A stretch of DNA of 64,000 nucleotides from Haemophilus parainfluenzae (GTDB taxonomy: Bacteria; Pseudomonadota; Gammaproteobacteria; Enterobacterales; Pasteurellaceae), in assembly GCF_014931415.1 (NCBI RefSeq), contig NZ_CP063121.1, positions 186,001 to 250,000 on the forward strand, in the 5' to 3' direction. The notes beneath the pieces were generated by a model. That model was not told where the DNA came from. It saw only the letters and a list, made by a program, of their open reading frames with translations, and made no database searches. A program made the position numbers and the translations under genes. Below, piece after piece: positions 14,908-24,607 of this stretch. How positions within the stretch are numbered: position 1 is the stretch's first letter; each line of letters opens with the position of its first letter.

Positions 14908-17184
14908 ATGAAAAAAACAACCGCACTTTCCTTGTTATATGCTGTATTTATCTTGTTTGTTTCCCTATTGTTTGGCTACTTTGTCAAACAAGGAAATTGG
15001 CTACAAACAGATTTACACACATTACTTCCCTCTCAACAAGAATGGGCGGATGTTCAAGTTCTCGCCGATCAACAACAAGAAAAAAAGCTTAACAGCCAAA
15101 TTATTGCACTTATCGGACATACTGATGAAAAACAGGCTTTTCAGCTGACTGACCATATTGCGCAAACGTGGCGTAGTAGCAAACTTTTCTCTCATATTAC
15201 CGATCGCATTCAGCCTAATCTTACTGAGCTACAACAAGATATTCAGCTTGTCGCATTTGCTGCTTTGCCACAAACTGTTCGTGAACAATTAATTAACGAT
15301 CCTAAAGGCTATTTTCAACAATATGCGGAGGACATCGTTAACCCATTTAAGCGAAATAATTTACTTTCACTAGAACAAGATTGGCTTGGTTTTGGACGTT
15401 TTGCACAGCAAACACAACAAGGTAATGTGCAATGGCACGCCGAGAATGGTATGCTCACGGTCAACCAAGATAATACGACTTGGGTTTTATTACGTGCTGA
15501 ACTGCAACAAAATGATTTCATCAATCCATCAGAAAATTTAACCGCACTTCTGACAGAAAATCGCCAATATCTCACTCAATCTGGTGCCCAATTTAAAATT
15601 ACGGGTAGTGCATTGTTTGCCGCTGATGCAAAACAAAAAGCCGAAAAAGAAAGTACATTAATGAGCGTACTCGGCGTGAGCTTAACGTTATTATTATTAC
15701 TGATTGTCTTTCGCACTCCTCGTATTTTATGGTTATTTTTGCCTATTCTAATTGGGATGCTTTCAGGTGTTGTAGCAACGGTGTGGGGATTTGGTCAAAT
15801 TCATATTCTCACCCTTGTTATTGGGACCAGTCTCGTCGGTGTATTAATTGACTTTCCTCTTCACTGGCTTGCAGGATCCCTTTTTGACCGAAAATGGTTA
15901 CCACTTCTTGCGATGCAAAAATTGCATTTTACGTTTTTCATCAGCTTGTTAGTTACCTTACTTGGGTATGGACTACTTGCCTTTACCCATCTGCCTATCT
16001 TGCAGCAAACTGCTCTTTTTTCGGCTGTATCCTTGATTACCGCATTACTTGCGACACAGTTATTCTTACCTTATTTATTTTATCGGTATCAGCCAACAAC
16101 ATTATTACCCGAAAGAAAAACATTTAATCTCATACAAAAAGGATTAAATACCTTTGCAAACAAACGCTTTAATAAAGGTACACTCCTTATTATCTCTCTT
16201 TTAGTTTTAGGAGGCGGGATTAAATCCTCATGGCATGACGATATCCGACAATGGGTTTCCATGCCTCAATCCATGTTAAATGAAGCGAAAACTATCGGTG
16301 AACTCACTGGGGTTGATTTAGGAAGCCAATATTTTTTATTAACGGCTGAAAATGAGGCATTACTACTTGAAAAGGATGCGAAGTTAAGCAATCAATTAGC
16401 TCAACGTAACATCACATTTAAATCATTAAGCCAGTGGATTTCTCCACTCGCAGAACAGAAACAATTAGCAGAATACCTTCAACATATTTCTACTGATGAT
16501 TATGCTGTATTAAATGATATTGGTGTACCCACTGAAAAAATTCAGCAAAATTTGACCGCACTTTCTCAACATAAACCCTTGACATTATCTGAAGCACTTA
16601 ACACGCAACTTGGGCAAGCGTGGAAGATGCTTTATTTAGGCGAACTAGCTCCTAACCAAGTGGCGAGTGTCATAAAAATATCTCAAGCGGATAGTGCAAC
16701 AATGCAAGCATTAGCAAATAATCGAGATATTTTCTGGCAAGATAAACGCGCTTATTTAAATCAAGCTTTTAAAGAAGCAAAAGAGCAAGCTGCCTGGCTA
16801 AAAATCATTTCTTTTGTTATCGCTGGATTACTTTTATGGAAAGTATTTGAAACCAAAACAAGTATTCGAATCTTATTTATTCCTTGTATAGCAATCTTAG
16901 GAATGATCGCTATTTTTGGTTGGATAGACCTGCCTATTGGTTTATTTTCAATGTTTGGATTATTACTGGTTTCGGCCATTGGCATTGACTACGCCGTTTA
17001 TATGAAAACTGTCAATGAAGAGCCATCTCATAAACGCATTACACTGACATTGGCTGCTTGTACCACATTAATCTCATTTTTACTGCTCGCCATTAGCTCC
17101 ACACCAGCAGTGGCGACATTTGGTATAAGTGTTAGTATTGGTGTTATAATAAGTCTTTTAACCACATTAAGACTCATGCGTTAA
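14908..17184 (+). CDS. apeM: MMPL/RND-type exporter (ApeM)
   Basis: The 758-aa protein has the RND/MMPL plan: one N-terminal helix (~10-28), a long periplasmic loop, five to six helices (~245-390), a second periplasmic loop (~425-615) and a second helix set (~625-755). VLIDFPLHW and AIGIDYAVYMK match the conserved transmembrane Asp regions of MMPL proteins. It should extract the APE lipid from the inner membrane for hand-over to ApeL. Uptake signals sit near the start (14920) and inside. Confidence 0.87.
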   Translation: MKKTTALSLLYAVFILFVSLLFGYFVKQGNWLQTDLHTLLPSQQEWADVQVLADQQQEKKLNSQIIALIGHTDEKQAFQLTDHIAQTWRSSKLFSHITDRIQPNLTELQQDIQLVAFAALPQTVREQLINDPKGYFQQYAEDIVNPFKRNNLLSLEQDWLGFGRFAQQTQQGNVQWHAENGMLTVNQDNTTWVLLRAELQQNDFINPSENLTALLTENRQYLTQSGAQFKITGSALFAADAKQKAEKESTLMSVLGVSLTLLLLLIVFRTPRILWLFLPILIGMLSGVVATVWGFGQIHILTLVIGTSLVGVLIDFPLHWLAGSLFDRKWLPLLAMQKLHFTFFISLLVTLLGYGLLAFTHLPILQQTALFSAVSLITALLATQLFLPYLFYRYQPTTLLPERKTFNLIQKGLNTFANKRFNKGTLLIISLLVLGGGIKSSWHDDIRQWVSMPQSMLNEAKTIGELTGVDLGSQYFLLTAENEALLLEKDAKLSNQLAQRNITFKSLSQWISPLAEQKQLAEYLQHISTDDYAVLNDIGVPTEKIQQNLTALSQHKPLTLSEALNTQLGQAWKMLYLGELAPNQVASVIKISQADSATMQALANNRDIFWQDKRAYLNQAFKEAKEQAAWLKIISFVIAGLLLWKVFETKTSIRILFIPCIAILGMIAIFGWIDLPIGLFSMFGLLLVSAIGIDYAVYMKTVNEEPSHKRITLTLAACTTLISFLLLAISSTPAVATFGISVSIGVIISLLTTLRLMR

Positions 17185-17210
17185 AAAACGCATAAAAATG
17201 ACCGCACTTT

Positions 17211-17711
17211 ATGATAAAAAAATACCTTTTATTATGGGCATTAACATTACTAACAGCTTGCTCAACTTTGCCTAATATTGAGGCATTACCGGAAGTAAAA
17301 ACAGACAGCCGAACTTTTAAAGTAGAGCAACTTGCAGAACAGCAAGTGAAACAAACAAGCTTGCTGACTGTTCAGTTCCAGCCTGAGCAATGGCGATGGG
17401 TTCAAACAGATCCTCTTGGCTCACCAATTGCTCGATTATTATTAACGAAACAAGGCTGGGAAAATGATGGCTTTGTGATGCCGAATAAACAAGCACAAGG
17501 TTTATTCTTGGCACTGGCAACTGCATTTACAGAACAACAACCCAATGCAAAACACTTAACATTAATGAATGTGGATGTATCGCATCAACAAAATACGGCG
17601 ATTTACCAACAGAATGGTCGTTTTTTATGGAACGTTCGCAAACAATCAAATCAATATTTTATTCAGCTAGCAGATGGCAGTCGTTGGCAAATTGAAGAAC
17701 TTAACAATTAG
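17211..17711 (+). CDS. apeN: DUF3261 lipoprotein (ApeN)
   Basis: The 166-aa protein has signal peptide and lipobox LTAC (Cys at about residue 16). The rest is beta-rich with WRWVQTDPLGSPIARLLLTKQGW, typical of the DUF3261 family found in APE clusters, which resembles LolB in size and fold expectation. It is a plausible outer-membrane receptor for the APE product delivered by ApeL. An uptake signal (17201-17209) lies in the 26-nt gap just before the start. Confidence 0.82.
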   Translation: MIKKYLLLWALTLLTACSTLPNIEALPEVKTDSRTFKVEQLAEQQVKQTSLLTVQFQPEQWRWVQTDPLGSPIARLLLTKQGWENDGFVMPNKQAQGLFLALATAFTEQQPNAKHLTLMNVDVSHQQNTAIYQQNGRFLWNVRKQSNQYFIQLADGSRWQIEELNN

Positions 17712-17719
17712 GAATCTCT

Positions 17720-18940
17720 GTGCAATTATTTCTTTCTCAACCTGGCATTTTGAGTAGCATTGGCGATAGTCTATCTCAACATGTTCAAACTTTATTAGAA
17801 GGTAGTGACTCGCCACTGACTTTTTCTAACAAGCATTTCCAAGAAAATGGCTTACAGGGTAAATATAATACTCTGGGTGAAGTCAACAGCTCCTTGCGTG
17901 CATTTCCGGCTGATTTACCCAAAAAACATCACAGCCGAAATAATCAATTACTCTGGCACAGCTTAGAACAAATTGAACCAACGATTCAGCAAGCCATTTC
18001 ACGTTTTGGTCGCCATCGTATTGCAGTAGTCATCGGTACATCTACCACTGGAGTAGATGAAAATTTACCTGTATTTAAATATGCCGCAGAACATGAAGAT
18101 TGGTCTGGCGCGGAATTTAATCAACAACAACAATATTTTTCTGCTCCGGCTGATTTTATTGCCCATCAATATGGCTTAACCAATCTTATCTATGGCATTT
18201 CAACTGCTTGTACATCAGGTGCGAAAGCATTAATTAGTGCTGCTCGTCTATTGAATGCAAATTTGTGCGATGCAGTAATTTGTGGTGGCGTCGATACTTT
18301 ATCGCTATTAACGTTAGTTGGTTTTAACTCTCTCTCCGTTTTATCTGCTGAACAAACCAATCCTTTTTCTGCCAACAGACAAGGGATCAATCTTGGTGAA
18401 GGTTCCGCTGTATTCGTAATGAGCAAAGAAAAATTAGATGATCATAATATTGCGCTATTAGGTTATGGCGCCAGCAGTGATGCCTATCATATGTCATCGC
18501 CACACCCTGAAGGTGAAGGTGCGATTAAAGCTTTCCAAAACGCATTAAACTCAGCACAACTTGCTCCAGAAGCCATCAATTGGGTTAATTTACATGGTAC
18601 AGGCACCATTCATAATGATCAGATGGAAGCCTTAGCCATTCACCATATTTTTGGTCACGATACTCCTTGTACAACAACAAAACCTTATACAGGACACACA
18701 CTAGGTGCTGCAGGCGCTATTGAAGCTGCTATTTTATGGGGGATGATTGACCGCACTTTTAATCCAACAGGTAAACTCCCTGCACAATTATGGGATAAAC
18801 AAGCCGATGAAAAAATGCCACCAATTGCCATTACCGATCACACGAGTCATTGGACATCCGAGAGACGTATTGGTGCAAGTAGCTCTTTCGCTTTTGGTGG
18901 GAATAATTCAGTACTTATTTTAGGGGAAGTGAATGATTGA
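17720..18940 (+). CDS. apeO: Beta-ketoacyl synthase ApeO, GTG start
   Basis: The 406-aa condensing enzyme has the full triad: Cys164 in STACTSGAKA, His at about 292 in LHGTGT, His at about 327 in YTGHTLGAAG. It pairs with the cysteine-less ApeC in known systems and performs the repeated decarboxylative condensations that build the polyene. The start is GTG with an AGGAAT upstream sequence, 8 nt after apeN. It overlaps apeP by 8 nt. Confidence 0.88.
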   Translation: MQLFLSQPGILSSIGDSLSQHVQTLLEGSDSPLTFSNKHFQENGLQGKYNTLGEVNSSLRAFPADLPKKHHSRNNQLLWHSLEQIEPTIQQAISRFGRHRIAVVIGTSTTGVDENLPVFKYAAEHEDWSGAEFNQQQQYFSAPADFIAHQYGLTNLIYGISTACTSGAKALISAARLLNANLCDAVICGGVDTLSLLTLVGFNSLSVLSAEQTNPFSANRQGINLGEGSAVFVMSKEKLDDHNIALLGYGASSDAYHMSSPHPEGEGAIKAFQNALNSAQLAPEAINWVNLHGTGTIHNDQMEALAIHHIFGHDTPCTTTKPYTGHTLGAAGAIEAAILWGMIDRTFNPTGKLPAQLWDKQADEKMPPIAITDHTSHWTSERRIGASSSFAFGGNNSVLILGEVND

Positions 18941-19385
18941 TTTCACCTGTCCTATTACTGATATCTCACCATTAATTCCTCATAGTGGGGAAATGGTCAT
19001 GCTAGATAAAATTACTGAATTTGGCGAAGATTATTTGATCGCGGAGATGACCGTAAAACCAGATTGCCTGCTCTTAAAAGATGGTAAATTGGCTACTTAT
19101 ATGGGCGCTGAAATCTTAGCTCAAGGCGTAGCAGCATGGGCAGGATGTAAATGTGTAAAAGCGGGTCAACCTATTGGATTAGGCTATTGGATCGGCTCAA
19201 GAAAACTGACATTACATCGCCAAGATATCTCAGTCGGAAGTTTATTACAAATTCAAATTAAACGTTCTATTGAAGACGCAACAGGATTTGGTGTTTTTGA
19301 CTGTACGTTAATCGATCTTTCTAATCAGCAACCTTTAGTGGAAGGTGCATTAAACGTTTTCAGACCACAAGTATCACAGGAATAA
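18933..19385 (+). CDS. apeP: FabA/Z-like hotdog dehydratase (ApeP)
   Basis: The 150-aa protein has LIPHSGEMVMLDKI with the catalytic His (~17) and MGAEILAQGVAAWAG at ~60-74, the helix of 3-hydroxyacyl-ACP dehydratases. It removes water from the 3-hydroxyacyl chain after ApeQ reduction, giving the conjugated double bonds. It overlaps apeO by 8 nt and is 3 nt from apeQ. Together with the dehydratase domain fused at 8683 it makes two dehydratases in the cluster, matching the ApeI/ApeP pair of other clusters. Confidence 0.86.
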   Translation: MIDFTCPITDISPLIPHSGEMVMLDKITEFGEDYLIAEMTVKPDCLLLKDGKLATYMGAEILAQGVAAWAGCKCVKAGQPIGLGYWIGSRKLTLHRQDISVGSLLQIQIKRSIEDATGFGVFDCTLIDLSNQQPLVEGALNVFRPQVSQE

Positions 19386-19388
19386 AAA

Positions 19389-20117
19389 ATGAGTGAAACC
19401 ATTTTAGTTACAGGCTCAAGCCGAGGTATCGGTAAAGCCATCGCCTTACGCCTTGCACAATCAGGTTTTGATATTGTGGTTCATTGCCGCAGTCGCATCG
19501 AAGAAGCTGAAGAGGTCGCACAATCAATTCGAGAATTAGGTCGTCAAGCTCGCGTATTACAATTTGATGTTAGTCATCGAAACGAAACAGCTGAAAAACT
19601 ACTTGCGGATGTTGAATCTCATGGTGCTTATTATGGCGTTGTGCTCAATGCCGGATTAACACGAGATAATGCATTCCCTGCTCTAACTGATGAAGATTGG
19701 GATGTTGTTCTACGCACGAATTTAGATGGATTTTATAATGTTCTCCATCCTATTATGATGCCAATGATCCGACGCCGTAAAGCAGGTCGAATCGTTTGTA
19801 TTACATCTGTATCTGGACTAATTGGCAACCGAGGCCAAGTTAACTATAGCGCATCTAAGGCTGGTATTATCGGGGCAGTAAAAGCGCTCGCCGTCGAACT
19901 CGCTAAACGCAAAATCACGGTAAACTGTGTAGCTCCAGGTCTCATTGATACGGATATCTTAGATGAAAATCTTCCGATTGATGAAATTCTAAAAATGATT
20001 CCAGTTGCAAGAATGGGAAGCCCGGAAGAAGTTGCACATGCCGTAGATTTTCTGATGGATGAAAAAGCAGCTTATATTACTCGCCAAGTTATCGCTGTAA
20101 ATGGCGGGCTTTGCTAA
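19389..20117 (+). CDS. apeQ: FabG-like 3-ketoacyl-ACP reductase (ApeQ)
   Basis: The 242-aa SDR has GSSRGIGK (cofactor binding, ~8-15), NAGLTRDNAF (~87) and catalytic Ser-Tyr-Lys in SVSGLIGNRGQVNYSASKAG. It reduces the 3-keto group in each APE elongation round. It is distinct from the housekeeping FabG at 23866-24594. A 59-nt gap with a small hairpin separates it from apeR. Confidence 0.88.
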   Translation: MSETILVTGSSRGIGKAIALRLAQSGFDIVVHCRSRIEEAEEVAQSIRELGRQARVLQFDVSHRNETAEKLLADVESHGAYYGVVLNAGLTRDNAFPALTDEDWDVVLRTNLDGFYNVLHPIMMPMIRRRKAGRIVCITSVSGLIGNRGQVNYSASKAGIIGAVKALAVELAKRKITVNCVAPGLIDTDILDENLPIDEILKMIPVARMGSPEEVAHAVDFLMDEKAAYITRQVIAVNGGLC

Positions 20118-20126
20118 AACATTTAC

Positions 20127-20146
20127 AGTACAAAATTTTTTGTACT
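20127..20146 (+). other. Hairpin between apeQ and apeR
   Basis: Inverted repeat AGTACAAAA / TTTTGTACT with a very short AT loop lies in the only sizeable gap of the APE operon's second half. It is not followed by a T run, so it is a weak terminator at best. It may set apeR levels through mRNA processing or pausing. Confidence 0.45.
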
Positions 20147-20176
20147 AGTCTAATAATGAATAATTGAGATAAAAAA

Positions 20177-21421
20177 ATGAAACGAGTTGTCATTACAGGT
20201 ATTGGTGCGGTCACAGCCTTTGGAAAAACATGGGAAGACGTAAAAGCTGCCTTTCAACGCAAACAAAATGCAGTTCAAGCGAAAACTGAATGGGCTGAAC
20301 GTTATCCTGAGTTAGGTGCAAATCTCGGTGCAGAAATCCATGATTACACTCCTCCTGCCCATTGGAATCGAAAACAACTTCGCAGTTTAGGCCGTGTCTC
20401 TCAATTTGCTGTTGAAGCCGCTGAACTCGCCTTAGCAAATGCCAATTTATTAGATGAGAATGGAATCATTTTACCTTATTTAAAAGAAGGAATAATGGGT
20501 GTTGCCTGTGGCTCTTCTACTGGCTCAACAAATGATGTCAGAGATGCAGCAGAACTTCTCATGACCGGAAAATCAGATGGATTTAATGCCAACACCTATG
20601 TACGAATGATGCCTCACACCACTGCAGCGAATATTGGCATTTTCTTTGGTCTAACAGGCCGAATCATTCCTACGTCTAGCGCTTGTTCTTCTGGCAGCCA
20701 AGGTATTGGCTATGCTTATGAATCAATTAAACATGGTTTAATCCCAATGATGCTTGCTGGCGGCGCAGAAGAGTTTTGCCCATCTGAGGTCTATGTATTT
20801 GACTCTCTTTATGCTGCAAGTAGAAACAATGCACATCCTAAACAAACGCCTCGTCCTTATGATAAAGATCGTGATGGATTAGTGATTGGTGAAGGTGCAG
20901 GTATTTTTGTATTAGAAGAGCTGGAACATGCGCTTTCTCGTGGTGCCAATATCATTGCAGAAATTGTTGGCTATGGTGCTAATAGCGATGGCGCTCATGT
21001 AACTCGTCCACAAAAAGATACTATGCAACGCTGCATGGAGTTAGCCTTAAAAGATGCGCAGTTATCTCCAGATCAAGTAGGTTATGTAAATGGCCATGGT
21101 ACTGCCACTGAACAAGGTGACATTGCAGAAACGCTCGCAACGGAAGCCGTATTTGGAAAAATACCACTTAGCTCACAAAAAAGCTATTTAGGACATACCT
21201 TAGGTGCTTGTGGTGCATTAGAGTCATGGTTCTCAATTGAAATGATGCGTGATGGCTGGTTTGCCCCAACCATTAACCTAGACAATATTGATGAACGTTG
21301 TGGTAAATTAGATTACATTCAAGGTGGTGGCCGACAAATTCAAACGAACTATGTTATGAATAATAACTTTGCTTTTGGGGGCGTTAATACCTCGCTCATT
21401 TTTAAACGCTGGGAAGCGTAA
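20177..21421 (+). CDS. apeR: Beta-ketoacyl synthase ApeR
   Basis: The 414-aa KAS II-like enzyme has Cys170 in TSSACSSGSQ and both histidines in GHGTATEQGD and LGHTLGACGA. It is the second stand-alone active ketosynthase of the APE cluster. In studied clusters ApeR acts early, probably in the first condensation with the aryl starter. It is the last gene of the operon and is followed within 4 nt by a strong terminator. It overlaps no neighbour, unlike most genes upstream. Confidence 0.88.
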   Translation: MKRVVITGIGAVTAFGKTWEDVKAAFQRKQNAVQAKTEWAERYPELGANLGAEIHDYTPPAHWNRKQLRSLGRVSQFAVEAAELALANANLLDENGIILPYLKEGIMGVACGSSTGSTNDVRDAAELLMTGKSDGFNANTYVRMMPHTTAANIGIFFGLTGRIIPTSSACSSGSQGIGYAYESIKHGLIPMMLAGGAEEFCPSEVYVFDSLYAASRNNAHPKQTPRPYDKDRDGLVIGEGAGIFVLEELEHALSRGANIIAEIVGYGANSDGAHVTRPQKDTMQRCMELALKDAQLSPDQVGYVNGHGTATEQGDIAETLATEAVFGKIPLSSQKSYLGHTLGACGALESWFSIEMMRDGWFAPTINLDNIDERCGKLDYIQGGGRQIQTNYVMNNNFAFGGVNTSLIFKRWEA

Positions 21422-21424
21422 TAA

Positions 21425-21452
21425 AAAAGGCTATTCAAACGAATAGCCTTTT
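21425..21452. terminator. Bidirectional terminator between apeR and dcuB
   Basis: Stem AAAAGGCTATTC / GAATAGCCTTTT with loop AAAC lies between two convergent genes, with T-rich sequence on the plus side and A-rich (T on minus) on the other. Confidence 0.9.
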
Positions 21453-21472
21453 CTTTTATCTATTGTTAGTTA

Positions 21473-23140
21473 TTATAGATAACCAAACAAGCTTGTGAAA
21501 ATGTAACCAAAGATACATGAAGTGATTACACCGATTAAGCCCGGTAAAATAAAGCTGTGGTTAATTACAAACTTACCGATATGTGTTGTACCTGAACGGT
21601 CGAATTGGATTGCCGCAAGGTCACTTGGGTAAGTAGGTAAAATGTAGTAACCATAACAAGCTGAAGCAAAGGCTAAGATAACAGCTGGATCAACACCGAT
21701 ACCTAAAGCAAGTGGAACGAATGCAACCAATGCTGCCGCTTGTGAGTTTACGAATTTAGAAATTAATAATAACATCACGGCGTAAGTCCAAGGATGCGCT
21801 TTTACCACATCACCTAGTGCAGCTTTCATCATTGGTGTGTGAACGGTAAACATGGTTTCCGCCATCCAAGAAATACCGAATACCGCCACTAACGCAATCA
21901 TACCTGAACGGAAAATTTCATTTTTACTGATTTTACCTGCATCAGTTTTCGTAAAGATAACAATTAATGCACCCGCTAATAGCATGAAGATTTGAATAAC
22001 GTGAACCATACTTAAATTCACTTTTTTCTTCGCGGTGTCTTTTAATACGATTGCAGCGTTATCGATAGTTTCAGTTTTATCACCCGCAGTGATGACAACA
22101 TTGTTATCTTGAGCGGTAATTGTTTGAGCCACTTCACCTTTATCGTTATAGATTGTAACGTTATTATAGGCTGTTTGTGTTTTCGCTTTGCTGTCTTTAA
22201 CATCAAGTACTAATGTACCGTCTTTCGCTAATGCAACAATTTTACCGTCTTTTACATTGAAAGATTTCACTGCTTTATCGGCTGAAACAATTTCAACCAC
22301 TTGAGCCGGTGCTGATTTTTCGAAAGCTGGGCGTAAATCTTTAAAGTAACCTAATACCGCTACCACTAAAATTGCACCAAAGAAGATCCACATCGCATTC
22401 CAGCTAGATTGTGGCAATTTTTTATCTAATAATGATGTGCTATCACCATAAACATATTTTTTGAATTCTGGATCTTTTAATTTCTCTTGGAATTCTGGGT
22501 CTTTATCTAAATCTTTACCGCGGAACCAGCTGAAAATACCGATAGCTAATACACCACAAAGGGTTGAAGGAACGGTAATTTTTAATAAATCTAAATAACC
22601 ATCAAAACCTGCTAATGGTGTTTTAGCATTCACTAAGAATGTGGTTAAAGTCACTACTGCAACAGAAACAGGTGACGCAATAATACCCATTTGAGAAGCA
22701 ATTGAACTTGCCGCCATTGGACGTTCAGGGCGAATATCATTTTTGATCGCGATATCATAGATGATTGGTAACATGGTATAAACCACGTGTCCTGTACCAC
22801 ATAAAATGGTTAAGAAACAGGTGACGAATGGTGCCAAAATACTGACATATTTCGGGTTACGACGAAGCATTTTCTCCGCAATTTGTAACATGACATCTAA
22901 ACCACCACTGGCTTGTAATGTTGCCGATGTGACCACCACCGCAAGGATGGTTAACATTACATCGATAGCTGGCTTACCTGGTTCAATACCAAAGCCGAAA
23001 ACAAGAACAATTAAGCCTACCCCACCGAGCATACCCAGTGCGATACCACCTTTTTTTGCCCCGTAAAACAAACAGATAAGAACAATAACAAGCTGAATAG
23101 CAAACTGGCTACCTTCACCTAGGTTCATTAGAAAATCCAT
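21473..23140 (-). CDS. dcuB: DcuB/DcuA-family anaerobic C4-dicarboxylate transporter with an inserted domain
   Basis: The 555-aa membrane protein is about 110 residues longer than the usual ~440. The N-terminal half ([56 protein letters not shown]) is diagnostic of the Dcu family, which exchanges or takes up fumarate, malate, aspartate and succinate without oxygen. The extra length is a hydrophilic, beta-rich, Lys/Asp-rich stretch at about residues 266-372 (with [14 protein letters not shown]), lying between transmembrane blocks. Dcu identity is firm; choice of DcuB over DcuA is tentative. A candidate FNR site is about 100 bp upstream, fitting anaerobic induction. Confidence 0.88.
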   Translation of the reverse strand: MDFLMNLGEGSQFAIQLVIVLICLFYGAKKGGIALGMLGGVGLIVLVFGFGIEPGKPAIDVMLTILAVVVTSATLQASGGLDVMLQIAEKMLRRNPKYVSILAPFVTCFLTILCGTGHVVYTMLPIIYDIAIKNDIRPERPMAASSIASQMGIIASPVSVAVVTLTTFLVNAKTPLAGFDGYLDLLKITVPSTLCGVLAIGIFSWFRGKDLDKDPEFQEKLKDPEFKKYVYGDSTSLLDKKLPQSSWNAMWIFFGAILVVAVLGYFKDLRPAFEKSAPAQVVEIVSADKAVKSFNVKDGKIVALAKDGTLVLDVKDSKAKTQTAYNNVTIYNDKGEVAQTITAQDNNVVITAGDKTETIDNAAIVLKDTAKKKVNLSMVHVIQIFMLLAGALIVIFTKTDAGKISKNEIFRSGMIALVAVFGISWMAETMFTVHTPMMKAALGDVVKAHPWTYAVMLLLISKFVNSQAAALVAFVPLALGIGVDPAVILAFASACYGYYILPTYPSDLAAIQFDRSGTTHIGKFVINHSFILPGLIGVITSCIFGYIFTSLFGYL

Positions 23141-23236
23141 AAGATACTCCGAATCATTTTATGGTTAATTAGAAAAAAATTTTGATCGAATACTAGCATC
23201 AAAATTAACTCATAATAAGTACTTTTAAGGTAAATC

Positions 23237-23250
23237 TTGTTTTAAATCAA
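23237..23250. promoter_or_regulatory. Candidate FNR box upstream of dcuB
   Basis: TTGTT-TTAA-ATCAA matches the FNR consensus TTGAT-N4-ATCAA at nine of ten fixed positions with correct spacing. It lies 97-110 bp upstream of the dcuB start. Dcu transporters are FNR-activated in related bacteria, which supports the call; no -10 box was assigned. Confidence 0.5.
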
Positions 23251-23375
23251 AAAATAAAGGGACTAAATAATAAAAGCAAATCTGAGAAAGATTAAAAAAG
23301 GAAAGTGCGGTCAGAAATTTAAAAGATTTAGATATATTTTATTTAAAGATAAAGAATTTAGAAAAGAAATTTAAA

Positions 23376-23405
23376 GAAAAAAATTAGGCGACCTAAAAGA
23401 TCGCC
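23376..23405 (-). terminator. acpP terminator
   Basis: On the minus strand GGCGA (23401-23405) pairs with TCGCC (23387-23391), followed by TAATTTTTTT. It lies directly after the acpP stop and ends the fatty-acid operon. Confidence 0.8.
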
Positions 23406-23416
23406 CAACTTAAAAA

Positions 23417-23647
23417 TTACTGATTGTTTTGAACGTAGTCAATCGCAGATTGAACAGTTGTGATTTTTTCAGCTTCTTCATCAGGAATTTCGATATCGAA
23501 TTCTTCTTCTAAAGCCATTACTAATTCAACTGTATCTAAAGAGTCCGCACCTAAATCTTCAACGAAAGAAGCTTCTGGTTTTACGTCTTCTTCTTTAACA
23601 CCTAATTGTTCAACGATGATTTTTTTCACGCGTTCTTCAATACTCAT
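23417..23647 (-). CDS. acpP: Acyl carrier protein AcpP
   Basis: The 76-aa acidic protein has the canonical [10 protein letters not shown] motif, with Ser36 carrying phosphopantetheine. It is nearly identical in form to E. coli AcpP (start [10 protein letters not shown], end VQNNQ). It serves fatty acid, lipid A and lipoate synthesis. It lies 218 nt downstream of fabG, with room for its own promoter, and is followed by a terminator rather than fabF. Confidence 0.97.
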   Translation of the reverse strand: MSIEERVKKIIVEQLGVKEEDVKPEASFVEDLGADSLDTVELVMALEEEFDIEIPDEEAEKITTVQSAIDYVQNNQ

Positions 23648-23865
23648 TTGTTTTTCCTATTGTTGTTTTAACTCATTTAAGAGCGGTTAGTGTATGCATT
23701 TTTGATAAAGTTGCAACTATTTCTTAGGTGGTCGCACCACAAAAAAACAGGCAATGTAAAAACACATACAGAGAAAAAGTTACATTGCGGTTGGGATTTT
23801 ATCATTAACTAAACTGCTTTGCTATATTTTATAGACAAAATCCCCGATATATCTCCCCTAAAGGG

Positions 23866-24594
23866 TTAGCTCATATATAAGCCGCCATTCACATGTAATG
23901 TGGTACCGGTAATATAAGCCGCATCATCAGAAGCTAAAAACGCTACCGCTTTTGCGATATCTTTTGGTTCACCTAAACGGCCAGTCGGTACATTACCAAG
24001 AATACCTGCTTTTTGTTCTTCAGTAAGCACTTCAGTCATATCTGTTGCGATAAAGCCGGGTGCTACCACGTTTACGGTAATACCACGTGATGCCACTTCT
24101 TTCGCTAAACCTTTAGAAAAGCCAATCAAACCCGCTTTTGCTGCACAGTAGTTAGATTGACCCGGGTTACCCATTGAACCCACCACTGAACCAATAGTAA
24201 TAATACGACCGAAACGTTTTTTCATCATGGAGCGTAACATTGCTTTAGAAAGATGGAATACAGAAGTTAAGTTAGTTTGCATAATATCGAACCATTCTTC
24301 ATCTTTCATACGCATTAATAAGTTATCGCGTGTGATACCTGCGTTATTCACAAGAATATCAATATCACCAAATTGCTCTTTAATTTGTTCTAATACGGCA
24401 TCAATACTTTCTTTGTCTGCCACATTTAATACTAAACCTTTACCTTTATCACCAAGGTAAGCAGAAATGGTATCAGCACCTTTTTCAGAGGTTGCGGTAC
24501 CAATTACAAATGCACCTTTTGATGCTAATTCTTCTGCAATTGCGCGACCAATACCACGTGTTGCACCTGTTACTAATGCGATTTTATTTTGCAT
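23866..24594 (-). CDS. fabG: 3-oxoacyl-ACP reductase FabG
   Basis: The 242-aa SDR has GATRGIGR (~10-17), NNAGITRDNLL (~86) and the catalytic SVVGSMGNPGQSNYCAAKAG. It is the NADPH-dependent reductase of the fatty-acid elongation cycle. It is 13 nt downstream of fabD within the fab operon. It shares SDR family with ApeQ but has the full housekeeping signature and context. Confidence 0.96.
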   Translation of the reverse strand: MQNKIALVTGATRGIGRAIAEELASKGAFVIGTATSEKGADTISAYLGDKGKGLVLNVADKESIDAVLEQIKEQFGDIDILVNNAGITRDNLLMRMKDEEWFDIMQTNLTSVFHLSKAMLRSMMKKRFGRIITIGSVVGSMGNPGQSNYCAAKAGLIGFSKGLAKEVASRGITVNVVAPGFIATDMTEVLTEEQKAGILGNVPTGRLGEPKDIAKAVAFLASDDAAYITGTTLHVNGGLYMS

Positions 24595-24607
24595 TCTTAA
24601 TCCCCTT

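Noticed and set aside
17720..21421. apeO-apeR as housekeeping fatty-acid genes (fabF, fabG, fabZ)
   Set aside because: They sit in the APE operon, and the housekeeping fabH-fabD-fabG-acpP set is separate at 23417-26592.
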